Source: Corallococcus interemptor (lineage in GTDB: Bacteria > Myxococcota > Myxococcia > Myxococcales > Myxococcaceae). Taken from it: 64,000 nt of DNA. Every line of letters starts with the position of its first letter. Positions within the stretch are counted from its first letter, which is position 1. Below are positions 9,557 to 17,437 of this stretch, piece after piece. The position numbers were made by a program, and so were the translations under genes. The notes under the pieces are model-generated. The model was not told where the DNA came from. It worked only from the letters and a program-made list of their open reading frames with translations, and did no database searches. The stretch spans positions 62,001 through 126,000 of the forward strand of contig NZ_RAWM01000008.1 in assembly GCF_003668875.1 (NCBI RefSeq), written 5' to 3'.

Positions 9557-11824
9557 ATGATTGAAATATCCCGTTCCCTTGGACTGGCGCTCGCCTTGGC
9601 ATTGCTGGCGGGCTGCGCTGACTCTTCCTCCGACGCGGGCTCGGCCCGGTTCGCTGTCTCCGCACGTCAGGCCGTCGCCTCCACCATCTCCCGCGTCACC
9701 GTCACCTCCAGCGGCCCGGGCATCCCTTCGGTCACCATCGTTCTCGCGCCCACCCACGGGGTGTGGGGCGGCGTCATCGGCAACATCCCCGCCGGCCCGA
9801 ATCGCTCCTTCCTGGCTCGGGCCTTCGATGCCTCGGGCGCGCTGCGCTTCGAAGGCTCCGCCACCGGCATCACCATCTCCGCGGACCAGACGACCCTGGT
9901 CGCCATCACCCTCCAGGAAACCCACCCGCCACCGCCCTTCGACAACGAGGCCCCGATCATCGACTCGCTGGTGGCCTCCTCCACCACCGTGCCCACTGGT
10001 GGCTCCCTCACCCTGGTGGCCACCGCGCATGATCCCAACCCGGGTGACACGCTCTCGTATGCCTGGAGTGCCACCGCGGGCGCCTTCTCCTCGCCCTCGG
10101 CTGCCTCCACCTCGTGGACCGCGCCGCAGTCCACCGGCATTCAAACCCTGACCTTCACCGTGACGGACTCCCGGGGTCTGTCCTCCAGCATCGTCCTGGA
10201 CGTCAATGTCAGCCAGGACGGAAACGAAGGGGAGGCGCGACTGTCCATCTCCTTCAACAGCTCACCCCGGGTGGCCTCTGTCATTGCGAATCCCACGCAA
10301 CTGGAGGTGGGGCAGCCGACCGCTGTCTCCGTCTGTGCTTCCGACCCGGATGGCGACAGCCTCTCCTATTCCTGGAGCGCCACCTGCGCTGGCGTCTGGA
10401 GCAATGCCTCTTCCCCCTCCACCCGGTTCACTCCGACGCTCCTGCCAGCCGGCTCCTGCAACAACTGCCGCCTGACGGTCGCTGTTTCAGATGGGCGCGG
10501 TGGACTGACGACGGGCACCGTCGCCCTGTGCGTCCGCGACACGCCCCCCGACCATCACTTCCCGCCCGTCATCATCCGCTCCTATCGCTCCTCGGACACG
10601 GCGACGCCAGGCCAGGTGCTCACCTACGAGGTGGTGGCCAGCGACCCGCAGGGCTCCGCGCTCACGTTCTCCTGGCAGGCGACGACCGGCGTGCTGGGCA
10701 CCCCGGCAAGCGATGCCTCCCGCAGCCGCATCACCTGGACGGCCCCTGCCTGTGTCAGTCCCGGCACGCCTCCAACCATCACCGCCACCGTCACCAACGC
10801 CTTCAACCTGACGGACACCCGGATTTTCGAAGTGACGGGGCTGCCCACCTGCACCGCCTCGGGCATCTGGGTCCCTACCGGCTCCCCGGCCCAGTCTCGC
10901 TTTGCCCACACGGCGACGCTGCTGCCCAACGGAACAGTCCTCATCGCGGGGGGCTCCAGCATGGATGAGATCGTCGCGACGGCAGAGGTGTATGACCCGG
11001 TCTCGGGCACCTGGAGCCCTACCGGCTCCCTGGCCCAACCTCGCTGGGGCCACACGGCGACGCTCCTTCCCAACGGCAAGGTGCTCGTCGTGGGGGGACG
11101 TGACGCCAACAACGGTCTGGTCGCGACGGCCGAACTGTACGACCCGGCCTCGGGCACCTGGAGCCTCGCCGGCACGCCGCTCGCGCCTGGCGCCAACTCG
11201 GCGACGCTGCTGCTCGACGGCAGGGTGCTCGCCGCGGGAGGACTGACGGCACAGCTGTACGACCCGGCTTCGGACACCTGGAGCCCCGCCGGTACTCCTC
11301 TCTACGCTGTCTTTGACTCACACACGCTGCTGCTCAACGGCCAGGTCTTCTTCGCGCGGAGAAACGCGTCGCAACGGTATGACCCGGTCTCGGACACCTG
11401 GATCCCCGCCAGCTCGCCGCTCGCATTTCCCGGCGGCCCCCCGGTGACGCTCCTGCCCGGCGGCAAGGTACTCGCCGCTGGAGGATACGATGTCGAAGTC
11501 GATCTGACCTTGCCGACCGCGGAGCTGTACGACCCGGCCTCGGACACCTGGACTTTGACTGCCCCCATGGGGAATCGCGTCTCCTATACGGCGACGCTGC
11601 TGCTCACCGGCAAGGTGCTCGTCGCCGGGGGCCTGAGCGAGATACTCGACCCGACAGTCTTCGCACTCGCGACGGCACAGCTGTACGACGCGGTCTCGGG
11701 CACCTGGAGCCCTACCGGCTCCCTGGCCCAGCCTCGCTATGGCCACACGGCGACGCTGCTGCTCAACGGCACGGTCCTCGTCGTGGGAGGATCGGCACCG
11801 ACGGCGGAGCTGTACCTCCCCTGA
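9557..11824 (+). CDS. Kelch-repeat lipoprotein with Ig-like domains
   Basis: 755 residues. The N-terminus is a lipoprotein signal with lipobox LAGC (Cys about residue 21). Residues about 130-420 contain three Ig/PKD-like units (for example TAHDPNPGDTLSYAWSATAG and ASDPDGDSLSYSWSAT). From about 430 to the end there are at least six Kelch/galactose-oxidase-type blades with the recurring pattern HTATLLPNGKVLVVGG ... AELYDPASGTWS. The protein should sit on the cell surface as a beta-propeller stalked on Ig domains, and binding or carbohydrate-active roles are both possible. No copper-ligand set typical of galactose oxidase is obvious. It is convergent with the protease gene. Confidence 0.88.
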   Translation: MIEISRSLGLALALALLAGCADSSSDAGSARFAVSARQAVASTISRVTVTSSGPGIPSVTIVLAPTHGVWGGVIGNIPAGPNRSFLARAFDASGALRFEGSATGITISADQTTLVAITLQETHPPPPFDNEAPIIDSLVASSTTVPTGGSLTLVATAHDPNPGDTLSYAWSATAGAFSSPSAASTSWTAPQSTGIQTLTFTVTDSRGLSSSIVLDVNVSQDGNEGEARLSISFNSSPRVASVIANPTQLEVGQPTAVSVCASDPDGDSLSYSWSATCAGVWSNASSPSTRFTPTLLPAGSCNNCRLTVAVSDGRGGLTTGTVALCVRDTPPDHHFPPVIIRSYRSSDTATPGQVLTYEVVASDPQGSALTFSWQATTGVLGTPASDASRSRITWTAPACVSPGTPPTITATVTNAFNLTDTRIFEVTGLPTCTASGIWVPTGSPAQSRFAHTATLLPNGTVLIAGGSSMDEIVATAEVYDPVSGTWSPTGSLAQPRWGHTATLLPNGKVLVVGGRDANNGLVATAELYDPASGTWSLAGTPLAPGANSATLLLDGRVLAAGGLTAQLYDPASDTWSPAGTPLYAVFDSHTLLLNGQVFFARRNASQRYDPVSDTWIPASSPLAFPGGPPVTLLPGGKVLAAGGYDVEVDLTLPTAELYDPASDTWTLTAPMGNRVSYTATLLLTGKVLVAGGLSEILDPTVFALATAQLYDAVSGTWSPTGSLAQPRYGHTATLLLNGTVLVVGGSAPTAELYLP

Positions 11825-11840
11825 GCGGATGCTCCGCGCC

Positions 11841-12740
11841 CTAATAGACGCGGCTGAGACTCTGGATCTGCGTCTCAATCCACGGGATGTAGTGGGAGAC
11901 CCGCGTGTAGATGCCGGGCAGTCCTGGCCGCGCGCAGCCCACGCCGAAGCTCACGATGCCCTGGAGCACGTAGCCCTGAGCGCCCTTGACGACGAGCGGC
12001 CCGCCGCTGTCGCCCTGGCACGCGTCCTTGCCCCCCTGCGCGTACCCCGCGCCGAACATGGCGTCTTCGTCGATGGTGATGCCTTCGGCCCTGTAGCTGT
12101 CGGCGACGTCCTGATGCTTGAGGATGGGGACTCCGACCTGCATCAGGATGCTGGACGTGTCGTAGCCACCCTCCCGGGTCAGGCCCCAGCCCGCGACCGT
12201 CGCCATCGTGTTTTCAGCGACGCGCTCCCCGGAGTCGGGGAGGCAGACCGGGCCGCGAATGAGGCCCATCTGGCCGCACTTTCCGCTGCCAAACGCGACG
12301 AGCCCGGTGCCGGAGCCGAACTTGATGGGCACTTCGAGCTGGACGACGGCGATGTCATTCATCGTCGTGTCCGGATTGTACTGGGGATGGTAGACGGCCC
12401 TCGCCACCCGGACGGTCTGTTGCCCGGACGTGGGACGATTCAGGTCATGCGCTCCAGCAGTCACCGTGGCGCCGAGGTAACCGTCATAGACGCAGTGGGC
12501 CGCGGTGATGACGATGTCCGTCTCCTCCTTGGGGCCCACGCGCACCAGGCTGCCCCCGCAGTAATGGCTGCCGCCACTTTGCAGGCTGACGATCCAGGGC
12601 ATGGAATTCGGCCGGGCCTCGGTGCCTCCCACGATCTCCTGGCCCGTGTGACCCACGGGCTCGAACGGCTCCTGCCCGGCCGTTGAACCACCGCACCCGA
12701 GAAGCCCGACCGCGACGACGACTCCGCTCATGAAGCGCAT
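11841..12740 (-). CDS. Trypsin-like (S1A) serine protease, secreted or lipoprotein
   Basis: 299 residues from the ATG at 12740, which has AGGA 6 bases upstream. The signal segment ends VGLLGCGG, which could be a lipobox (C16). The mature protease begins with the activation-type IVGGTEARP at 36-44. The catalytic triad is complete: H82 in TAAHC, D129 in NDIAVVQL, and Ser in GDSGGP. Paired Cys residues match S1A disulfides (HYCGGS with AAHC; DACQGD with VGCARPG). The Asp of KDACQGDSGG at the S1 position predicts trypsin-like Arg/Lys preference. A short pro-segment precedes IVGG, so activation by cleavage is likely. Confidence 0.93.
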   Translation of the reverse strand: MRFMSGVVVAVGLLGCGGSTAGQEPFEPVGHTGQEIVGGTEARPNSMPWIVSLQSGGSHYCGGSLVRVGPKEETDIVITAAHCVYDGYLGATVTAGAHDLNRPTSGQQTVRVARAVYHPQYNPDTTMNDIAVVQLEVPIKFGSGTGLVAFGSGKCGQMGLIRGPVCLPDSGERVAENTMATVAGWGLTREGGYDTSSILMQVGVPILKHQDVADSYRAEGITIDEDAMFGAGYAQGGKDACQGDSGGPLVVKGAQGYVLQGIVSFGVGCARPGLPGIYTRVSHYIPWIETQIQSLSRVY

Positions 12741-12865
12741 GCACTTTCCTGACTCAAGTGCGGAGCAATATAGCAATCGACATGCCGCGCTCACGCGCCC
12801 GGGCGGACGTGTGACGGCACGCCGTCTTCGTCGCCCGTGACATGTCAGCGCAGGGGGATGACGCG

Positions 12866-13135
12866 TCAATCGTCTCGGTCGGCGCGTCGGAGCTGGCGAA
12901 CCACGAAGACGCGGCGAGCGAAGCCTGACTCACCGGGCCTTCCGTCCGCATCCAGCGCGGACACGCGCCAGACGAACATTCCGGGCTCGGGTGGCGGGAA
13001 CATGAACTCCGCGCCCTCCACCCGGTGGCCTCCAGGCCCCGCGCGACATCCAGCGAATTGCCGGCCGCGAGCGTGCGGTGGTGGCCCACGTGCGGAGCGC
13101 TCGCGCCGACGTTGAGCCCCCCACGCCCGTCGTCC
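12866..13135 (-). pseudogene. FecR-like C-terminal remnant, frameshifted
   Basis: Directly after the kinase stop, one minus-strand frame reads GRGGLNVGASAPHVGHHRTL onward. Then, near 13030, the plausible reading moves to another frame giving VEGAEFMFPPPEPGMFVWRV and ALDADGRPGESGFARRVFVV, ending at the TGA at 12866-12868. The FVWRVSALDADGRPG-type block is the usual C-terminal strand of myxobacterial FecR/Ig-like secreted proteins. No single open frame with a good start covers both parts. I therefore read it as a decayed or truncated partner of the kinase gene. A sequencing or assembly error of one base is the alternative. The rest of 12741-12865 holds nothing I can identify. Confidence 0.45.
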
Positions 13136-15031
13136 TCATCGCACCCTCCAGCCCGAAGACGCCTGGCGCAGCTCCTCCTCCAGGAACCTCAGCCGGACGC
13201 GGACCGCGCGTCGCTCCGGTGCCGCCTCCAGCGCGGCGCGCAGGTGCGCCATCGCTTCCGTCATGTCCCCTCGCTGCGTCGCCTCCTCCGCCAGCCGCTC
13301 GAACGCATCGGCCAACGCCGCCAGCCGCGAGCGCACGCGCGGATCCTCGGGCCTCAGCACCCGCGCGGCCTGCAATTGCGCCAGCGCCGTGTCCTCGCCC
13401 GCGCCCGACAGCTTCGCCATCGAGATCAACCGGTCCGCGCGCGACAGATGCCCGGCCAACGCCGCCTCCCTCGCGTGCAGCGGACACATCCACGACGCAC
13501 CCGTAACCCAGAGGAAGGTGATCGCCAGCGCGCTCCACCGCAGCGTCCGTCCGTGCCGCGAGGCCAGGAGCTGCGCACGCACCGGAATGCGCTGCGCCAC
13601 GGCGGTGCGCCACCGGCGATAGCGCGGGAACGCATGGGGCCGGTCCTTGCCCCGCGCCATCCCCATCAGCGCTTCCGTCTCGTGCCGGGTCCGCTCCAGC
13701 GCTTCGCCGAACAGCGCGTGCATCGTCTGCACCAGGTCGAACGGGGGCAGGGTGCTCCGCACGCGCTCCAGCGCCTGCCGCAGCACCTTCGCGCTGGGCG
13801 CCCGGGCGGATGGCTCCGGCGCGGTGGCCCACCGCACCAGCCGCTCCAGCTCCGGCGTCACCTGGGGATGGAAGTGGGACGGCTTCAAGGGCCCGGTGGC
13901 CTCCGAGGCCCGGCGCAGCGTCAGCAACTCATAGAGCACCCGCCCCAGGCCGTGGATGTCCCACGCGGGCTCCGGGTGCCCTCCGGCGGCCTGCTCCGGC
14001 GCCATGTACGCGCGCTTGCCCACGACCAGCCCATCATTCCCGCTGGCGATGCTCGCGGACGCGACCCCCATGTCCACCAGCTTCACCTCGCCGTGCAGCC
14101 CGATGATCACGTTGCCCGGGCTCACGTCGCGGTGCACCAGGTGCAGCGGACGCCCATCCAGGTCGCGCTGTTCGTGCAGGTACTCCAGCGCCTTGCCCAG
14201 CTCGATGGCGATGGTCACCGCGAGCGCCACCGGCGGCGGCCGGCCGCTCCGCCGCAGCGCCTGCACCAGGTCCGAGGCGTTGCGGCCGTGCACGTACTCC
14301 ATGGCCATGAAGGGGCGCCCCACCGCGCTGCCCACGTCGAACACCTGGATGACGTTGGGGTGCTGCAGCGTGGCGCTCAGCCGCGCCTCGGTGAGGAACA
14401 GCTCCGACAGGCGCGGGTGCCGCGCGTACTCCTGGAACACCAGCTTGAGCGCCACCAGCTTGTCCACGCCCTCCGCCATCGTGTGCCGCGCGAGCAGCAC
14501 CTCCGCCATGCCACCCGCGCCCAGCCGCTGGAGCAGCTGATACGGCCCGAACGCGTCGAACGGCCGCAGCCCGCCCTGCCACGCCTCCAGGTGCGAAGCG
14601 TCACCCGGCGCGGAGGCCTCCTCCACCATGGAGCGCGGCTGGATGCCCACCGGCGTCGGCTCCTCGCGCCACGCGTCCTCGCTCCCACCGGGCGCGCTCG
14701 CGACGGCCACTTCCACCGGCTCGGGCGCGGGAGGTTCGCGAGGGCTCAGGGGCAGGGGAAGGCTGTCCGCGTCCAGCTCGACGAACTTCACGAAGTAGCC
14801 GCGCGCCCAGCCAGACACGCCGTGCGCCATCACCCGCGCACGGCCGGAGACAACGGGCCCATCTCCCTGGAAGGCCACCTGGAGCGCGAACTCCGTCCCG
14901 ATGGGCCGTGGCAGGTCCTCGGGGACGAACAGGCCGTGCTCCGTCATGCTCTTCCACAGCCGCGCGCGCGACTCCGGCGCATCCGCGAACGGCAACCGGA
15001 ACAGCTGGCCCTTCCTCTCTGGCTGCGTCAC
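13136..15031 (-). CDS. PilZ-like domain Ser/Thr protein kinase with TM segment
   Basis: 631 residues from a GTG at 15031 with GGAGG 6 bases upstream. Residues 20-90 resemble the atypical PilZ domain common in Myxococcus (HGLFVPEDLPRPIGTEF ... ARVMAHG), lacking the RxxxR of cyclic di-GMP binders. Residues 162-440 are a Hanks-type kinase: Gly loop LGAGGMAEV (170-178), K196, HRDVSPGN (300-307) and APE (344-346). The metal-binding motif is DMG (320-322) instead of DFG. A transmembrane helix follows near 505-525, then a helical, TPR-like C-terminus probably outside the membrane. It lies 39 bases downstream of the PEGA lipoprotein gene, so the two are likely one operon. Confidence 0.9.
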   Translation of the reverse strand: MTQPERKGQLFRLPFADAPESRARLWKSMTEHGLFVPEDLPRPIGTEFALQVAFQGDGPVVSGRARVMAHGVSGWARGYFVKFVELDADSLPLPLSPREPPAPEPVEVAVASAPGGSEDAWREEPTPVGIQPRSMVEEASAPGDASHLEAWQGGLRPFDAFGPYQLLQRLGAGGMAEVLLARHTMAEGVDKLVALKLVFQEYARHPRLSELFLTEARLSATLQHPNVIQVFDVGSAVGRPFMAMEYVHGRNASDLVQALRRSGRPPPVALAVTIAIELGKALEYLHEQRDLDGRPLHLVHRDVSPGNVIIGLHGEVKLVDMGVASASIASGNDGLVVGKRAYMAPEQAAGGHPEPAWDIHGLGRVLYELLTLRRASEATGPLKPSHFHPQVTPELERLVRWATAPEPSARAPSAKVLRQALERVRSTLPPFDLVQTMHALFGEALERTRHETEALMGMARGKDRPHAFPRYRRWRTAVAQRIPVRAQLLASRHGRTLRWSALAITFLWVTGASWMCPLHAREAALAGHLSRADRLISMAKLSGAGEDTALAQLQAARVLRPEDPRVRSRLAALADAFERLAEEATQRGDMTEAMAHLRAALEAAPERRAVRVRLRFLEEELRQASSGWRVR

Positions 15032-15070
15032 GCCGGTCCTCCCCCTTTGGGTCTGGCGGTGCGCTTCGCG

Positions 15071-15454
15071 TCACGGCGAAGCGGTCAACGTCACCTCGAT
15101 GGGCTCCGGCCGGTCGCCCACCCGCACCTCGGCCCGCCACGTGTCGTGGCCCTCCAGCTGGACGCTCACCTGATGCACCCCGGGCGCCAGCGGCAGCAGC
15201 GCCCCCAGCTGCCGCGCGATCCCCATCGCACGGCCATCCACGTAGACGTGGGCCTGGTCCGGCATCACGGCCAGGCACAGCCCCGTCAGCACCGCGCGCT
15301 CCACCCGCGCCGCGGCCGGCGCAGGCCGGGAGTCCTCTCCCCAGGGGTCCTCCAAAGCGTCGGCATCCCGCGAGGCCGGGACGGGCGCGCCCGCACATGC
15401 GCAGGCGCCAGCCATGAGGAGCGCAATAATCAGACGTCTGGCATTCGAGGGCAT
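15071..15454 (-). CDS. PEGA-domain lipoprotein
   Basis: 127 residues from the ATG at 15454. The N-terminus is a hydrophobic signal with a possible lipobox AGAC. The mature part has the PEGA pattern: DQAHVYVDGRAMGIARQLG, LPLAPGVHQVSVQLEGHDTW, then a strand with RVGDRPEPIEVTL. PEGA domains are small Ig-like folds at cell surfaces and often accompany Ser/Thr kinases in myxobacteria, which is the arrangement here (kinase 39 bases downstream). The frame extends further upstream without a signal peptide, so I used the start that gives one. Confidence 0.8.
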   Translation of the reverse strand: MPSNARRLIIALLMAGACACAGAPVPASRDADALEDPWGEDSRPAPAAARVERAVLTGLCLAVMPDQAHVYVDGRAMGIARQLGALLPLAPGVHQVSVQLEGHDTWRAEVRVGDRPEPIEVTLTASP

Positions 15455-15711
15455 GACAGGGATTGGAGCGCCTGCGCGGGGGCCTCCGTCAAGGCACCGG
15501 CCCTTCTGTCGCAAGCGTTGTTGCCACGCGTACAGATCGGCGGAAGCAGCGCTCCGGGCGGTGCCTTCCGGACCCACCGCGCGTGCGTGCGGGGTGACCT
15601 GGGAGGTGGATGGGTTTGAGAGGCATTGCCCCCGGGGCCGGGTCCGAGGGGATCCACGCATGTCAGACGCCACCCGTAACCTGCTTCACGTTCCAGCCTG
15701 AGTCCCAACCC
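15455..15711. other. Divergent intergenic region before the oxygenase operon
   Basis: 257 bases between the PEGA lipoprotein and the four-gene operon starting at 15712. It presumably holds promoters for both, but I find no convincing boxes or dyads, and the ATG at 15712 lacks a clear ribosome site. Confidence 0.3.
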
Positions 15712-16713
15712 ATGACGACCCGACATCCCATGCCCGCCACCGCGACACGGACACCGGCCCCGTCCCTGCCTCCCAGACCCTTCGCCTCCGCGCGTGATGG
15801 ACTCGTGCGCAGACCGCCCCAGCGCTTCGCGGACATCCGGCCCCTGAGGTTGGAGGACTTCGTGTCCGGCTCGCCGCGTCAGCGGGAGTCCTTCGCGCGG
15901 CGGCTCATCACCCACCTGTCCGAGCGCGGCTTCGTCTACCTGGAGCGTCCCACGGCCTTCCTGGAGCGCCACGCCCTGGCGGGGCTGTTCGAGCGCTACG
16001 AGGCGACCTTCCAGCACGCGCTCCTGGCGCATCCGTACCTGCGCTCGCTGCTGCCCGCCGCCACGGTGTTCGAGACGGGCTACAACGCCACCTGGTTCCC
16101 GGAGTCACCGGTGGTGCGCCAACCCATCGAGGCTTTCATGGCGAAGCCGGCGACGTGGACGGGCTTCCGCCGCCGCGTGGTGCCGGAGCCGGTGCGGGAG
16201 CTGTTGGAGGCCTCGGAGGACGCGTACGACGCCTGCCACGCCGTGGGCATCGCGCTCTTGGAGGCGATGGAGCTGGGCTACGGCCTGCGCCCCGGCGGGC
16301 TCACGCGGCTGTTCCGCCGCCGCACGGAAGGGGCGGTGCGGTTCGTGAAGTACCACGCGCCCAGCACGGCGCGGCGCAGGCGGGAGGTGGTGGCGCACGC
16401 GTCGGAGCCGCACTCGGACAAGAGCTTCTTCACCTTCAACCTGGGGGAGTCCCGGCCGGGGCTGGTGTGGCTGGACGGGAACACGCCGCGCCTGATGCCC
16501 AACGACGCCGGGCACTGGCTCATCACCTCCGGCCGGTTCTCCGAAGGGCTGACGCGGGAGCTGGACGCGCCGGTGCGGGCGTTCCGGCACACGGTGCACA
16601 ACGACGGCGAGCGCGTGGTCATCCTGGGCTTCGTGACGCCCGAGGGCGACCTGCACGACCTGCCGCTGGACGCGTGGCCCGCGCCGCCGCTCGCGGGAGG
16701 CGCCCGTGGCTGA
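15712..16713 (+). CDS. 2-oxoglutarate/Fe(II) oxygenase-like protein
   Basis: 333 residues from the ATG at 15712, overlapping the next gene by 8 bases. The double-stranded beta-helix signature is visible: H234-S-D236 (EPHSDKSFFTFNL) as the HxD part of the iron site, and H293/H296 (RHTVHN) as candidates for the distal His. The following GERVVILGF could supply the Arg for 2-oxoglutarate. The N-terminal half (RQRESFARRLITHLSERGFV) resembles isopenicillin-N-synthase-like proteins. It is the first gene of an operon with a PIG-L deacetylase, a glycosyltransferase and a methyltransferase, so it probably hydroxylates or desaturates a glycoside intermediate. Substrate is not known. Confidence 0.72.
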   Translation: MTTRHPMPATATRTPAPSLPPRPFASARDGLVRRPPQRFADIRPLRLEDFVSGSPRQRESFARRLITHLSERGFVYLERPTAFLERHALAGLFERYEATFQHALLAHPYLRSLLPAATVFETGYNATWFPESPVVRQPIEAFMAKPATWTGFRRRVVPEPVRELLEASEDAYDACHAVGIALLEAMELGYGLRPGGLTRLFRRRTEGAVRFVKYHAPSTARRRREVVAHASEPHSDKSFFTFNLGESRPGLVWLDGNTPRLMPNDAGHWLITSGRFSEGLTRELDAPVRAFRHTVHNDGERVVILGFVTPEGDLHDLPLDAWPAPPLAGGARG

Positions 16714-17437
16714 GCGCGCGCGCGACGTGGGGGACGACGGTCCGGAGCACGTCTTCTTCTCCCCGCATCCGGACGACGTGGCGCTGGGGGCGTACGCGAG
16801 CCTGCTGGGCGTGCCCCGGGGCATCGTGCCCACGCTCGTCACGGTCTTCTCCCAGAGCTGCTGGGAGTTCGTGCTGCCGGTGGACCCGTCGCGGGCCATG
16901 GCGGTGACGTCGCGCAGGATGGGGGAGGACCGGAGGTTCGCGCGGGCGCACGGCGCGGACCTGGTGCACCTGGGCTTCCGCGACACCAGCCTGCGCTCGC
17001 CGCCCGGAGGCCCCGCCGAGGCCGAGGAGGCCCACGCGGCCCTGGCCTCGCGCGTGCGGCTGGCCCTGGGCGAGGTGCTGGCGAGCGTGTCCCCGGACGC
17101 CATCTGCTACGTGCCGCTGGGCATCTCCAGCCACGTGGACCACCTGCTGGTGCGCGACGCGGTGCGGGCCCTGCGCGGCGGGCACAACGTCGTCTACTAC
17201 GAGGACCTGCCGTACTCCGCGCACCACCCGGAGGACGAGATCGTCGACTACGCGTGGGCGCTCGGGCTGTCGCCCCGGTGTCTGGACATGACGTCGCTGT
17301 GGTCCGCGAAGCTGCGCGGCCTGTCCTTCTACCAGAGCCAGCTGGAGCCCCAGACGCTGCCCGCGGTGGAGGCGCACGCGCGGCGGCTGGGCGCGGGCCG
17401 GGGCCTCTGCGAGCGCGTCTGGACGGTGGCGTCATGA
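16706..17437 (+). CDS. PIG-L family deacetylase
   Basis: 243 residues with a GTG start overlapping the oxygenase by 8 bases. The PIG-L/LmbE metal site is intact: H21-P-D23-D24 (SPHPDDVALG), and H143 or H146 in SSHVDHLLVRDAV as the third zinc ligand. D23 is the expected general base. Family members remove N-acetyl from GlcNAc-type sugars (MshB, BshB, PIG-L, antibiotic deacetylases). The stop overlaps the glycosyltransferase start (ATGA), so translation is coupled. The context predicts deacetylation of an amino sugar placed by the next enzyme. Confidence 0.88.
   Translation: MAERARDVGDDGPEHVFFSPHPDDVALGAYASLLGVPRGIVPTLVTVFSQSCWEFVLPVDPSRAMAVTSRRMGEDRRFARAHGADLVHLGFRDTSLRSPPGGPAEAEEAHAALASRVRLALGEVLASVSPDAICYVPLGISSHVDHLLVRDAVRALRGGHNVVYYEDLPYSAHHPEDEIVDYAWALGLSPRCLDMTSLWSAKLRGLSFYQSQLEPQTLPAVEAHARRLGAGRGLCERVWTVAS

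Noticed and set aside
11825-11840. GCGGA-TGC-TCCGC between convergent genes as a terminator
   Set aside because: A 5-base stem is too weak to call in DNA of this composition.
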